Part shown: positions 8,206-16,706 of the stretch, piece after piece
How positions within the stretch are numbered: the first letter of the stretch is position 1
Layout: the number at the start of each line of letters is the position of its first letter
Program-made: the position numbers and the translations under genes
Notes under the pieces: model-generated
Told to the model about the DNA's origin: nothing
What the model saw: the letters and a program-made list of their open reading frames with translations, nothing else
Databases searched by the model: none
Assembly: GCF_003434305.1 (NCBI RefSeq)
Contig: NZ_QKKX01000005.1
Span: 62,001 to 126,000, forward strand
Direction of reading: 5' to 3'
Length of the DNA stretch: 64,000 nt
Source: Micromonospora sp. MW-13
GTDB lineage: Bacteria > Actinomycetota > Actinomycetes > Mycobacteriales > Micromonosporaceae

Positions 8206-8751
8206 GTGGCGGCGATCTGCGTGTTCTGCGCGTCGTCCCGTACCCTCGACCGGCGCTGGCTGGACCTGGCCGCCGAGGCGGGCGCGGAGATCGCCCGCCG
8301 TGGCCACACGCTGGTCAGCGGCGGCGGTTGCGTCGGGATGATGGGCGCGGTGGCGGACGGGGCCCGGTCCGCCGGCGGGACCACCCTGGGGGTGATCCCG
8401 CAGTCCCTGGTCGACCTGGAGGTGGCCGACCTCTCCTCGGACGAGCTGGTGATCACCGGCAGCATGGCCGACCGCAAGACCGTCATGATCGACAAGTCGG
8501 ACGCGTTCCTCACCCTGCCCGGTGGACTGGGCACCCTGGACGAGCTGTTCGAGGTCTGGACCACGGCCACCCTCGCCCTGCACACCAAGCCGATGGTGCT
8601 GGTCGACGCGGACGGCTTCTACCGTCCCCTGGTCGACTGGCTGGCCGATCTCGCCGACCGCAACTTCCTCAAGCCGGCCGGCCTGGGCCTGCTCACGGTC
8701 GTCGACAGCATCCCCGCCGCCCTGGACGCCCTGACCCCCCACCTCACCTAA
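8206..8751 (+). CDS. LOG-family protein (TIGR00730), second copy
   Basis: A 181-residue LOG protein with VSGGGCVGMMGAVADGA and LPGGLGTLDELFEVW motifs and no N-terminal extension. It starts at GTG 8206, 4 bp after the first copy, with GGGAGGG upstream, so the two are co-transcribed. This is the compact form closest to plant LOG and bacterial YvdD-like enzymes, whereas copy 1 belongs to a longer subgroup. Same predicted activity: release of a free base and ribose 5-phosphate from a nucleotide. Confidence 0.9.
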   Translation: MAAICVFCASSRTLDRRWLDLAAEAGAEIARRGHTLVSGGGCVGMMGAVADGARSAGGTTLGVIPQSLVDLEVADLSSDELVITGSMADRKTVMIDKSDAFLTLPGGLGTLDELFEVWTTATLALHTKPMVLVDADGFYRPLVDWLADLADRNFLKPAGLGLLTVVDSIPAALDALTPHLT

Positions 8752-8752
8752 G

Positions 8753-8790
8753 CCCCACCCCACCCGGGCAGGGCGGGGGTGAGGGTGGGG
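8753..8790 (+). terminator. Possible terminator after LOG pair
   Basis: Arms CCCCACCC (8753-8760) and GGGTGGGG (8783-8790) around a 22-base G-rich loop, just after the second LOG stop. Only 80 bp separate that gene from adnA, so this may be a partial terminator or simply G-run sequence. Confidence 0.35.
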
Positions 8791-8831
8791 AGGGGGAGTG
8801 GGGTGTCGTAGGGGCGTGGTGGGATGGGGGG

Positions 8832-11800
8832 ATGCAGGCGTACCGGCTGGTGCGTCGGCCTGTCGAGGCGGCCCGGGGGGACCGCCGGTCCGGTGGGGCG
8901 GCGCGGGGGGACGGTCGGCCCGAGGGAGCGACCGGGCGGGAACGCCGGGCCGGAGGGCCGGGCGGCGATGACGCGCAGGCCGGGGAGGGCAGCGGGGGCG
9001 ATGGCACGCACGCCGATCAGCCTGCCGGCCCTCTGACGTACGCCGAGCAGCCGCCCGCCGAGGAGCCGCCCGCCGAGGAGCCGCCCGCCGAGGAGCCGCC
9101 CGCTGGGCGGGCACCCGCCGAGGAGCCGCCTGCGGGGCGGGGCGAGGGGGCGGAGCCCGCCGAAGTAGCGGAGCCGGCCGAGGAGTCTGGGCGGGCGGAG
9201 GAGCCGGACCAGGCCGGGGAGCCTGGGCGGGCCGGGGAGGCTGGGCGGGCCGGGGAGGCTGGGCGGGCCGAAAGGGCCGGGCAGGGCCAGCGGTGGCGGG
9301 ACGACCCGGTGCAGGCCGAGGTCGTGGCGCACACCGGCGGGCCGATGCTCGTCGTCGGCGGGCCGGGTACCGGGAAGACCAGCACGCTGGTCGAGGCGGT
9401 CTCCGCGCGGGTGGCCGAGGGCGTCGACCCCGAGCGGGTCCTGGTGCTCACCTTCGGCCGCCGGCAGGCCACCGACCTGCGCCGCCGGATCGAGGCCCGG
9501 GTGGCCGGCGACGGGCACCGGGTGCTGCGCGAGCCGCTGGTGCGTACCTTCCCGGCGTACGCGTACGGGCTGCTGCGCCGGGCCGCCGCCGAGCGGGGCG
9601 AGCCGTCCCCGCGGCTGCTCACCGGCCCTGAACAGGATCTGATCATCCGGGAGCTGCTCGACGTGGTCGGCGAGGAGCCCGACGACGACCCGGTCGGCTG
9701 GCCGGAGGACCTGCGGCCCGCCCTGCGTACCCGGGCGTTCGCGGCCCAGCTCCGCGACCTGCTGATGCGGGCCGCGGAGCGCGGGGTGGGCCCGGTCGAG
9801 CTGGCCCGGCTGGGGGAGCGGCTGGGCCGCGCGGACTGGCCGGCCGCCGCCCGCTTCCTCCGCGAGTACGTCGCCGTGCTCGCCCTGCGCGACGTCAGCA
9901 ACCGTGGCTCGATCGCGTACGACCCGGCGGAGCTGGTCCGGGCCGCCACCGGGCTGCTGCTCGACGATCCGGAGCTGCTGGAGGCCGAGCGCCGCCGCCT
10001 CGCCCACGTGTACGTCGACGAGCTGGCCGACACCGATCCGGCCCAACTCGACCTGCTCGCCGTGGTCGCCGGCGGGGGCAAGTCCCTCGTCGCCTTCGCC
10101 GACCCGGACTCCGCCACGTACGCCTTCCGAGGCACCGACCCGGCCGGGGTGAGCGCCTTCCCACACCGGTTCCGCACCGTCTCCGGAGCGCCGGCCGCGC
10201 AGGTCGTGCTGAGCACGTCGTACCGGGCCGGTGCGGGGCTGCTCGCCGCCACCCGGCGGCTCACCGGCCGGCTGCGCGGCCCGGCGGCCCATCGCCGGCT
10301 GCACCCGCAGCCCGCCGCCCCGGCCGGCGCGGTCGAGGTGCGTACCTTCCGCTCGGCCACCAGTGAGGCCGCCTGGCTGGCTCAGGCCCTGCGCGCGGCG
10401 CACCTGCTCGGCGGCGTGCCCTGGTCGGCGATGGCGGTGCTGGTCCGCTCGACCGCCCGGCAGCTTCCGGTGCTGCGCCGGGCGCTGCACACCGCCGGGG
10501 TGCCGACCGTGGTGCACGGCGAGGATCTGCCGCTGCACCTGCAACCGGCGGTGGCCCCGCTGCTGCTCCTGCTGCGTTGCGCGCTGGAGCCGGAGCGGCT
10601 GGACGAGGAGGCGGCGGTGGCGCTGCTGCACTCGCCGCTGGGTGGTGCCGACCCGCTGGCCGAGCGGCGGCTGCGCCAGGGGCTGCGCGCCCTCGCCCTG
10701 GCCGGCGGGGACCGCCGCCCATCCGGCGAGCTGATCGTCGACGCGCTGCGCGACCCGGAGGAGCTGGCCGCCATCGATCGGCGCTGGGCGGAGCCGGCGC
10801 AGGCGGTGGCCGGTCTGCTCGCCATCGCCCGGGAGGCGGCCGAGCGGCCCGGGGCGACCGCCGAGGACGTGCTCTGGGCGGCCTGGGACGCCAGCGGCCT
10901 GGCCGAGCGCTGGGCCGGGGCGATCACCCGGGGGCAGGCGGCGACCGGCGAGCACGAGACCGCGCGGCGCTGGCGGGCCGAGGCCGCCGACCGGGACCTG
11001 GACGCCGTGCTGGTGCTCTTCGACGCGGCGGCCCGGTTCGCCGACCGGCTGCCCGGCGCCCGTACCGAGGTCTTCCTCGACCACGTGCTCGGCCAGGACC
11101 TGCCGGCGGACACCCTGGCCGCGACGGCCGACCGGGGCGAGGCCGTCCGGCTGCTCACCGCGCACGCCGCCAAGGGGCTGGAGTGGGACCTGGTGGCGGT
11201 CGCCGGGGTGCAGGAGGGCGTCTGGCCGGACCTGCGGCTGCGCGGCAGCCTGCTCGGCTCCGAGCGGCTGGTCGACGTGCTCGCCGGCCGCGACCAGGGC
11301 GACGGCGGGCGGGCGGTCCTGATCGGGCAGACCTCCGCCCTGCTGGACGAGGAGCGCCGGCTCTTCCACGTGGCGGTGACCCGGGCCCGCCGTCGGCTGC
11401 TGGTCAGCGCGGTCGCCTCGGCCGCGGTCGGCGGCGACGACCACGAGGAGCAGCCCAGCCGGTTCCTGTACGAGCTGGACCCGACCGAGTCACCCGGCCC
11501 GGACGAGGGCGGCCCGGGCCCCGCCGATCCGACCGCCGATCCGACCGATGACCCCACTGACGGCCCGGCGGGCGGTCCCGGTGGCTCGGAGGCCGGTGGG
11601 CCGGGGGGCGGGGGAGAGCACCGGCCCGTCACCCTGCCGGTGGCCGGGCCGCCCCGGGCGCTGACCCTGCCGGCGCTGGTCGCGGAGCTGCGTACCGCCG
11701 TGGCCGATCCGGCGGCGCCGCACCACCGGCGGCGCGCGGCGGCGGCCGAGTTGGCCCGGCTGGCCGCCGCCGGAGTGCCCGGCGCGCACCCGGACGACTG

Positions 11801-12647
11801 GTGGGGGCTGCGCGGCCTCTCCGACGACCGGCCGCTGGTCGACGAGGGGCAGCCGGTGAAGGTCACCCCGTCGGCGATGGAGAGCGCCCTGCGGTGCAGC
11901 CTGCGCTGGTTGCTGGAGCGGCACGGCGGCAGCGGCCCGGCCAGCGCCGCACAGGGGGTGGGCAACCTGGTGCACGCCGCCGCGATGCTCGCCGAGGACG
12001 CCAGCGCGGACCGTTCCGCGCTGCTGGAGTACGTGGCTGCCCGGTTCGACGCGATCGAGTTGGCCGCCCGGTGGATGGTCGGCCCGGAGCGGGAGCGGGC
12101 CGAGGCCATGGTGGACAAGCTGCTGCGCTGGCTGGCCGGCAACCCGCGCCGGCTGCTCGCCATCGAGCACGAGTTCGCGGTCCGGCTCGACGACCCGCAC
12201 CGGCCGGTCGAGCTGACCGGCCGGGTGGACCGGCTGGAGGTGGACGACGCCGGCCGGCTGGTGGTGGTCGACCTGAAGACCGGCAAGTCCACTGCCGTCA
12301 CCGAGCACGAGATCGGCGAGCATCCGCAGCTCGGGGCGTACCAGGCGGCGGTGGAGGCGGGGGCGTTCCCGGAGTTCGGCGACGAGTCCGGGGGCGCGGC
12401 CCTGGTCCAGCTCGGCACCGGCGCCAAGGACGCCAGGGAACAGAGCCAGCCGGCGGCGGGGCAGGGGCCGGAGGCCGGCTGGGCGACGGCGCTGGTGCGG
12501 CGCACCGCCGATACGATGGCCGCCGCCACCTTCGCCGCGGTCGCCAACTCGAAGTGCCGGGTCTGCCCGGTGCGTACGAGCTGCCCGGTGTCCGGGCAGG
12601 GGCGCCAGGTCGTCGAGCCGCAGTCGGGAACTGAGAAGGTGCCGTGA
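8832..12647 (+). CDS. adnA: AdnA-type helicase-nuclease subunit
   Basis: A 1271-residue UvrD-like helicase fused to a C-terminal RecB-type nuclease. With AdnB it forms the actinobacterial motor-nuclease that resects DNA double-strand breaks. Seen: Walker A LVVGGPGTGKTS; motif II VYVDELADTDPAQ; motif V-like region AAKGLEWDLVAVAG; motif VI VAVTRARRRLL; nuclease motif VVVDLKTGKS and QLGAYQAAV; and cysteines placed like the iron-sulfur cluster of this subunit (ALRCSLRW, then CRVCPVRTSC near the end). The ATG at 8832 gives MQAYRLVRRPVE, a plausible family start. Residues about 15-150 are low-complexity Pro/Glu/Ala repeats inserted before the first helicase motif. Confidence 0.88.
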   Translation: MQAYRLVRRPVEAARGDRRSGGAARGDGRPEGATGRERRAGGPGGDDAQAGEGSGGDGTHADQPAGPLTYAEQPPAEEPPAEEPPAEEPPAGRAPAEEPPAGRGEGAEPAEVAEPAEESGRAEEPDQAGEPGRAGEAGRAGEAGRAERAGQGQRWRDDPVQAEVVAHTGGPMLVVGGPGTGKTSTLVEAVSARVAEGVDPERVLVLTFGRRQATDLRRRIEARVAGDGHRVLREPLVRTFPAYAYGLLRRAAAERGEPSPRLLTGPEQDLIIRELLDVVGEEPDDDPVGWPEDLRPALRTRAFAAQLRDLLMRAAERGVGPVELARLGERLGRADWPAAARFLREYVAVLALRDVSNRGSIAYDPAELVRAATGLLLDDPELLEAERRRLAHVYVDELADTDPAQLDLLAVVAGGGKSLVAFADPDSATYAFRGTDPAGVSAFPHRFRTVSGAPAAQVVLSTSYRAGAGLLAATRRLTGRLRGPAAHRRLHPQPAAPAGAVEVRTFRSATSEAAWLAQALRAAHLLGGVPWSAMAVLVRSTARQLPVLRRALHTAGVPTVVHGEDLPLHLQPAVAPLLLLLRCALEPERLDEEAAVALLHSPLGGADPLAERRLRQGLRALALAGGDRRPSGELIVDALRDPEELAAIDRRWAEPAQAVAGLLAIAREAAERPGATAEDVLWAAWDASGLAERWAGAITRGQAATGEHETARRWRAEAADRDLDAVLVLFDAAARFADRLPGARTEVFLDHVLGQDLPADTLAATADRGEAVRLLTAHAAKGLEWDLVAVAGVQEGVWPDLRLRGSLLGSERLVDVLAGRDQGDGGRAVLIGQTSALLDEERRLFHVAVTRARRRLLVSAVASAAVGGDDHEEQPSRFLYELDPTESPGPDEGGPGPADPTADPTDDPTDGPAGGPGGSEAGGPGGGGEHRPVTLPVAGPPRALTLPALVAELRTAVADPAAPHHRRRAAAAELARLAAAGVPGAHPDDWWGLRGLSDDRPLVDEGQPVKVTPSAMESALRCSLRWLLERHGGSGPASAAQGVGNLVHAAAMLAEDASADRSALLEYVAARFDAIELAARWMVGPERERAEAMVDKLLRWLAGNPRRLLAIEHEFAVRLDDPHRPVELTGRVDRLEVDDAGRLVVVDLKTGKSTAVTEHEIGEHPQLGAYQAAVEAGAFPEFGDESGGAALVQLGTGAKDAREQSQPAAGQGPEAGWATALVRRTADTMAAATFAAVANSKCRVCPVRTSCPVSGQGRQVVEPQSGTEKVP
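9051..9095 (+). repeat. Three exact 15-bp tandem repeats inside adnA
   Basis: The unit CCGCCCGCCGAGGAG occurs three times in a row and then decays. It encodes PPAEE repeats in the low-complexity N-terminal insertion of AdnA. A related 18-bp Gly/Arg/Ala unit repeats around 9214-9270. All repeat lengths are multiples of three, so copy-number change keeps the frame. Confidence 0.8.
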
Positions 12648-15600
12648 CCCAGCCCGCCCTGTTCAGCGCCGCGACCCCGGCGCCCCGGGCCGCCGACTCC
12701 GGCCCCCGGTACACGCCGGTCGAGCTGGCGAAGCTGCTCCGGCTGCCCGCGCCCACCCGGGAGCAGGCGGCGATCATCGCCGCGCCGGTCGAGCCGCTGC
12801 TGGTGGTCGCGGGCGCCGGCTCCGGCAAGACCGAGACGATGGCCGCCCGGGTGGTCTGGCTGGTCGCCAACGCCTACGTCCGGCCGGAGCAGATCCTCGG
12901 GCTGACCTTCACCCGCAAGGCGGCCGGTGAGCTGGGCCACCGGGTGCGTACCCGGCTCGACCAGTTGGTGCGCCGGGTCGGGCGGCGGGGCCGGGACCCG
13001 CTCGACGACCCGTTCGCGGGCGAGCCGACCGTGTCCACCTACCACTCGTACGCCGGGCGGATCGTCACCGAGCACGGGCTGCGCGCCGGGTACGAGCCGT
13101 CCACCCGGCTGCTCACCGAGGCGTCCCGCTGGCAGCTCGTCGACCTGCTGGTGCGCAACTACGACGGCGACATGACCGGCGTCGACCGGATGCCCAGCAC
13201 CATCACCGACGCCGTGCTGGCCCTGGCCGGCGAGCTGGACGAGCACCTGGTCGACCCGGACGCCCTGGCCGCCTGGACGGGCCGGTTCTTCGCCGACGTG
13301 CAGTCCCGCCCCGGCCGGGTCTACGCCGACGTGCGGAAGTCCCTCGCCCTCCAGCAGACCCGGCTGAAGCTGCTGCCGCTGGTCCGCGCGTACGCCCGGC
13401 GCAAGGAGGACTTCGAGGCGATGGACTTCGCCGACCAGCTCGCCCGGGCGGCCCGGGTGGCCCGGGACCACCCGGCGGTCGGCGCGATCGAGCGGGACCG
13501 CTACCGGGTGGTGCTGCTCGACGAGTACCAGGACACCAGCCACGCGCAGGTGGTGCTGCTCAACGCCCTGTTCGGCGGCGGACACCCGGTGACCGCCGTC
13601 GGCGACCCCTGCCAGTCCATCTACGGCTGGCGGGGGGCCAGCGCCGGCACCCTGGACCGCTTCCCCGCCGAGTTCGCCCGCCCCGACGGCACGCCGGCGG
13701 CGGTGCTCGGTCTCACCACGAGCTGGCGCAACCGGCCGGAGATCCTCGGTGTGGCGAACGCCCTGGCCACCCCGCTGCGGGCGGCCGGCGCCCGGGTGCC
13801 GGAGCTGCGCGCCGCGCTGAGCGTCGCCGACCCGATCCCGCACCGCACGCCGGGTGGCCTGGCCGCCGGCACCGTGCACTGCGCGCTCCTGCCGACGTAC
13901 GCCGACGAGGCGGACTGGATCGCCGACAGCGTGCTGGCCGCCTGGCGCGGGGCGGCCCGGATGCCGGCAGCGCTGCCCGAGCACATCCCGGTACCGCACC
14001 GGCCCACCACCGCCGTGCTGGTCCGGCTGCGCAGCCAGATCCCGGCGCTCTCGACCGCGCTGCGGGCCCGGGGGCTGCCGGTGGAGGTGGTGGGGCTGGG
14101 CGGGCTGCTGGACACCCCCGAGGTGCGGGACGTGGTGTGCACCCTGCGGGTGCTGGCCGACCCGACCGACGGGGCGGCGTTGCTGCGGCTGCTCACCGGG
14201 GCGCGCTGGCGGATCGGGCCGCGTGACCTGGTGGCCCTGCACCGCCGGGCCCGGGCGATCGCCGCCGGCCGCCGCCGGCTCGCCGCCGACGAGGGGCCGG
14301 AGATCGCCGTCGACCTGCTCGACGAGGCCACGCTGGTGGAGGCGCTGGCGGACCTGGGGCCCGCCCAGGCGTACTCGGACCAGGGCTACACCCGGCTGCG
14401 CGCGTACGGCGAGGAACTGGCCCTGCTCCGCTACCGGCTGGACCAGACGCTGCCGGAGCTGATCGCGGACGTCGAACGGACCATCGGCCTGGACGTGGAG
14501 GTGGCGGTCCGGGCCGGCCGGGACGGCACCGGCGACGCCGGCCTCGCCCGGGGCCACCTGGACGCACTCGGCGACGTGGCGGCCCGGTTCAGTGGGGAGT
14601 CTCCGGCGGCCACCCTGTCGGGGTTCCTGGCCTACCTCGCCGCGGCCGAGGACGAGGAGCGCGGCCTGGCCCCGGGCGAGGTGGAGGTGGTCTCCGGCGC
14701 GGTGCAGATCCTCACCGCGCACGCCGCGAAGGGCCTGGAGTGGGACGTGGTCGCGGTCGCCGGCCTGAGCCGGGGCGGCTGGCCGGGGCCGGTGCGCAAC
14801 TCCGACCACTGGCTCGGTGGGCTGGGGGTGCTGCCGTTCCCGCTGCGCGGGGACGCCGACGGGCTGCCGGAGCTGGGTCTGGCCGGGGCGGCCGACCAGC
14901 GGGCGGTGGCCCGGGCGCTGGCCGACTTCACCGACGCCTGGCGGGCGCACGACGAGCGGGAGGAGCGCCGGCTGGCGTACGTGGCGGTGACCCGCCCCCG
15001 GCGGCTGCTGCTCTGCTCCGGCTACTGGTGGGGCGAGGGGACGAAGCGCCCCCGCGGGCCGTCGGTGTTCCTGCGCGAGGTGCACGACGCGTGCCTGGAC
15101 GGCGGTGCCGGGCACCTGGTCGACCGCTGGGCCCCCGAGCCGGCCGGCGACGCCACCAACCCCACCACGGAGGTGGTGTTGCGCGCCGAGTGGCCGGCGG
15201 ACCCGCTGGGCGGGCGCCGCCCGGCGCTGGCCGAGGCCGCCGCGCTGGTTCGCCGCTTCCTCGCCGAGGAACACCCGACTCCCGCCCCCGGGGCGGCCGA
15301 GGTCGAGGATCCGGAGGTGGCGCGCTGGCGGCGGGAGGCCGACCTGCTGCTCGCCGAGCGGGCCGAGCTGGCCGCCGGGGCGGGGGCGGTGGAGGTGGCC
15401 CTGCCGGGCCAGCTCTCGGTCACCCAGCTCGTGGCGCTGCGCCGCGATCCGGAGGAGCTCGCCCGCGCCCTGCGCCGCCCGATGCCCGCCGAGCCGAACC
15501 CGTACGCCCGGCGGGGCACCGCGTTCCACACCTGGCTGGAGCGGCGCTTCGGCGCGGACCGGCTGCTCGACGTCGACGAACTGCCGGGCGCGGCCGACGC

Positions 15601-16024
15601 CGACGCCGCGCCCGACGAGGCGCTGGCCGAACTCCAGGCGCGCTTCCTGGCCGGGGAGTGGGCCGACCGGGTGCCGGCGGAGGTGGAGGTGCCGTTCGCC
15701 ACGGTGATCGCCGGGGTGGTGGTGCGGGGCCGGATGGACGCCGTCTTCGCCCGGCCCGGCGGCGGGTACGACGTGGTCGACTGGAAGACCGGCCGGCAGC
15801 CCGTCGGCGCGGAGGCCGAGGCGGCGGCGGTGCAGCTCGCCGTCTACCGGCTGGCCTGGGCCGAGCTGGCCGGGGTGCCGGTCGACCGGGTCGGCGCGGC
15901 CTTCTACTACGTGCGGGACGGGGCGACGGTCCGCCCGGCGGACCTGCTCGACGCCGACGGGCTCACCGCGTTGATCGCGGGCGTGCCGGAGGCGCCGCCC
16001 GTCGCCAGCCGGCCGGGACGATGA
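12644..16024 (+). CDS. adnB: AdnB-type helicase-nuclease subunit
   Basis: A 1126-residue partner of AdnA; in mycobacteria this subunit is the lead motor. It overlaps adnA by 4 bp (GTGA), so translation is coupled. Motifs in order: Q-motif-like PTREQAAII, Walker A VVAGAGSGKTETM, motif Ia LTFTRKAAGEL, motif II LLDEYQDTSHAQ, motif III GDPCQSIYGWRGA, motif V AHAAKGLEWDVVAVAG, motif VI YVAVTRPRRLLL, and the C-terminal nuclease GRMDAVFA, VVDWKTGRQP and QLAVYRLAW. The helicase residues are more canonical than in AdnA. The start GTG is preceded by GAGAAGG. Confidence 0.92.
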   Translation: MTQPALFSAATPAPRAADSGPRYTPVELAKLLRLPAPTREQAAIIAAPVEPLLVVAGAGSGKTETMAARVVWLVANAYVRPEQILGLTFTRKAAGELGHRVRTRLDQLVRRVGRRGRDPLDDPFAGEPTVSTYHSYAGRIVTEHGLRAGYEPSTRLLTEASRWQLVDLLVRNYDGDMTGVDRMPSTITDAVLALAGELDEHLVDPDALAAWTGRFFADVQSRPGRVYADVRKSLALQQTRLKLLPLVRAYARRKEDFEAMDFADQLARAARVARDHPAVGAIERDRYRVVLLDEYQDTSHAQVVLLNALFGGGHPVTAVGDPCQSIYGWRGASAGTLDRFPAEFARPDGTPAAVLGLTTSWRNRPEILGVANALATPLRAAGARVPELRAALSVADPIPHRTPGGLAAGTVHCALLPTYADEADWIADSVLAAWRGAARMPAALPEHIPVPHRPTTAVLVRLRSQIPALSTALRARGLPVEVVGLGGLLDTPEVRDVVCTLRVLADPTDGAALLRLLTGARWRIGPRDLVALHRRARAIAAGRRRLAADEGPEIAVDLLDEATLVEALADLGPAQAYSDQGYTRLRAYGEELALLRYRLDQTLPELIADVERTIGLDVEVAVRAGRDGTGDAGLARGHLDALGDVAARFSGESPAATLSGFLAYLAAAEDEERGLAPGEVEVVSGAVQILTAHAAKGLEWDVVAVAGLSRGGWPGPVRNSDHWLGGLGVLPFPLRGDADGLPELGLAGAADQRAVARALADFTDAWRAHDEREERRLAYVAVTRPRRLLLCSGYWWGEGTKRPRGPSVFLREVHDACLDGGAGHLVDRWAPEPAGDATNPTTEVVLRAEWPADPLGGRRPALAEAAALVRRFLAEEHPTPAPGAAEVEDPEVARWRREADLLLAERAELAAGAGAVEVALPGQLSVTQLVALRRDPEELARALRRPMPAEPNPYARRGTAFHTWLERRFGADRLLDVDELPGAADADAAPDEALAELQARFLAGEWADRVPAEVEVPFATVIAGVVVRGRMDAVFARPGGGYDVVDWKTGRQPVGAEAEAAAVQLAVYRLAWAELAGVPVDRVGAAFYYVRDGATVRPADLLDADGLTALIAGVPEAPPVASRPGR

Positions 16025-16064
16025 AAAACTTCGGCCGTGGGGGTCCCGCGAGCCGAATCCGTGA

Positions 16065-16273
16065 TACGGTATCCGGGTTGCAGTTTTGGTTACCAGAGAC
16101 TCTGTGTGCGCCTGGCGGATTGTGGCCCCAGGCGCTCTTTGTTGTGTCCGGGGCTCTCCGGGCGGGGCGACCAGAAGCGACAGGTGGTCCGCGCATACCG
16201 GGCGCGGTCCGCTCCTCCCTCTTCGGCTCGCAACACGTGCGGGTCCGAACGTTCCGTCAAGGAGACAGAACAC
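16065..16273 (+). promoter_or_regulatory. cspA promoter and long structured leader
   Basis: A TACGGT -10 at 16065-16070 sits inside the palindrome GATAC-G-GTATC. The predicted transcript has a leader of about 200 bases before the cspA ATG. It contains a hairpin with arms GCGCCTGG (16108-16115) and CCAGGCGC (16128-16135), followed by TCTTTGTTGTG, resembling a weak attenuator. Long structured leaders are known for cold-shock genes; function here is inference. Confidence 0.45.
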
Positions 16274-16477
16274 ATGGCAATTGGCACCGTCAAGTGGTTC
16301 AACGCTGACAAGGGCTTCGGCTTCATCACCCCGGACGGCGGCGGCGCCGACGTCTTCGCCCACTTCTCGGCGATCCAGTCCTCCGGCTACCGGAGCCTGG
16401 ACGAGAACCAGCGGGTCGAGTTCGAGGTGACCCAGGGCCAGAAGGGCCCGCAGGCGGAGAACATCCGTCCGCTCTGA
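16274..16477 (+). CDS. cspA: Cold-shock protein, CspA family
   Basis: A 67-residue single cold-shock domain with both RNA-binding motifs: [12 protein letters not shown] (RNP1) and DVFAHFSAI (RNP2). The start is MAIGTVKWF at ATG 16274, preceded by AAGGAG. It binds single-stranded RNA or DNA and melts structure, as an RNA chaperone. It is followed by a triple tandem hairpin and then a DEAD-box RNA helicase gene, a functional match since both classes remodel RNA. Several csp paralogues are usual in this group, so the symbol marks the family. Confidence 0.95.
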   Translation: MAIGTVKWFNADKGFGFITPDGGGADVFAHFSAIQSSGYRSLDENQRVEFEVTQGQKGPQAENIRPL

Positions 16478-16482
16478 TCGTC

Positions 16483-16548
16483 GGCACCACTGTTCCTCGG
16501 AACAGGCACGACTGTTCTCCGGAACAGGCACCACCGTTCTTCGGAACA
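16483..16548. repeat. Triple tandem hairpin repeat, exact 22-bp period
   Basis: Three units of GGCACNAC plus a 14-bp palindrome (T/C)GTTC-N4-GAACA. The palindromes start at 16491, 16513 and 16535. As RNA the four-base loops are CUCG, UCCG and UUCG; the last two fit the stable UNCG class. The array begins 6 bp after the cspA stop. Possible roles: stacked terminator, transcript stabiliser, or operator array. Confidence 0.75.
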
Positions 16549-16706
16549 TCCATCGCGCCTCGGGCGCGGTGTCGCGGCCGGTCCGCCCCGTGCGGGCCGG
16601 CCGCACCCCACCTTCGGTTCGTGCTTGTGACCACCGCGGCCCCGCCGCCGGTGCAGCGCCACTCCGGCGCCTCCTCGACACGTGCCGCGTCGAGGAAGGC
16701 TTCTGC

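Noticed and set aside
16491..16548. LexA-type SOS boxes in the triple repeat
   Set aside because: The actinobacterial LexA box is GAAC-N4-GTTC. Here the half-sites are in the opposite order (GTTC-N4-GAAC), and the GAAC to GTTC distance between units is 9 bases.
16483..16548. CRISPR array
   Set aside because: Repeats are 22 bp with no unique spacers, and no cas gene is in the window.
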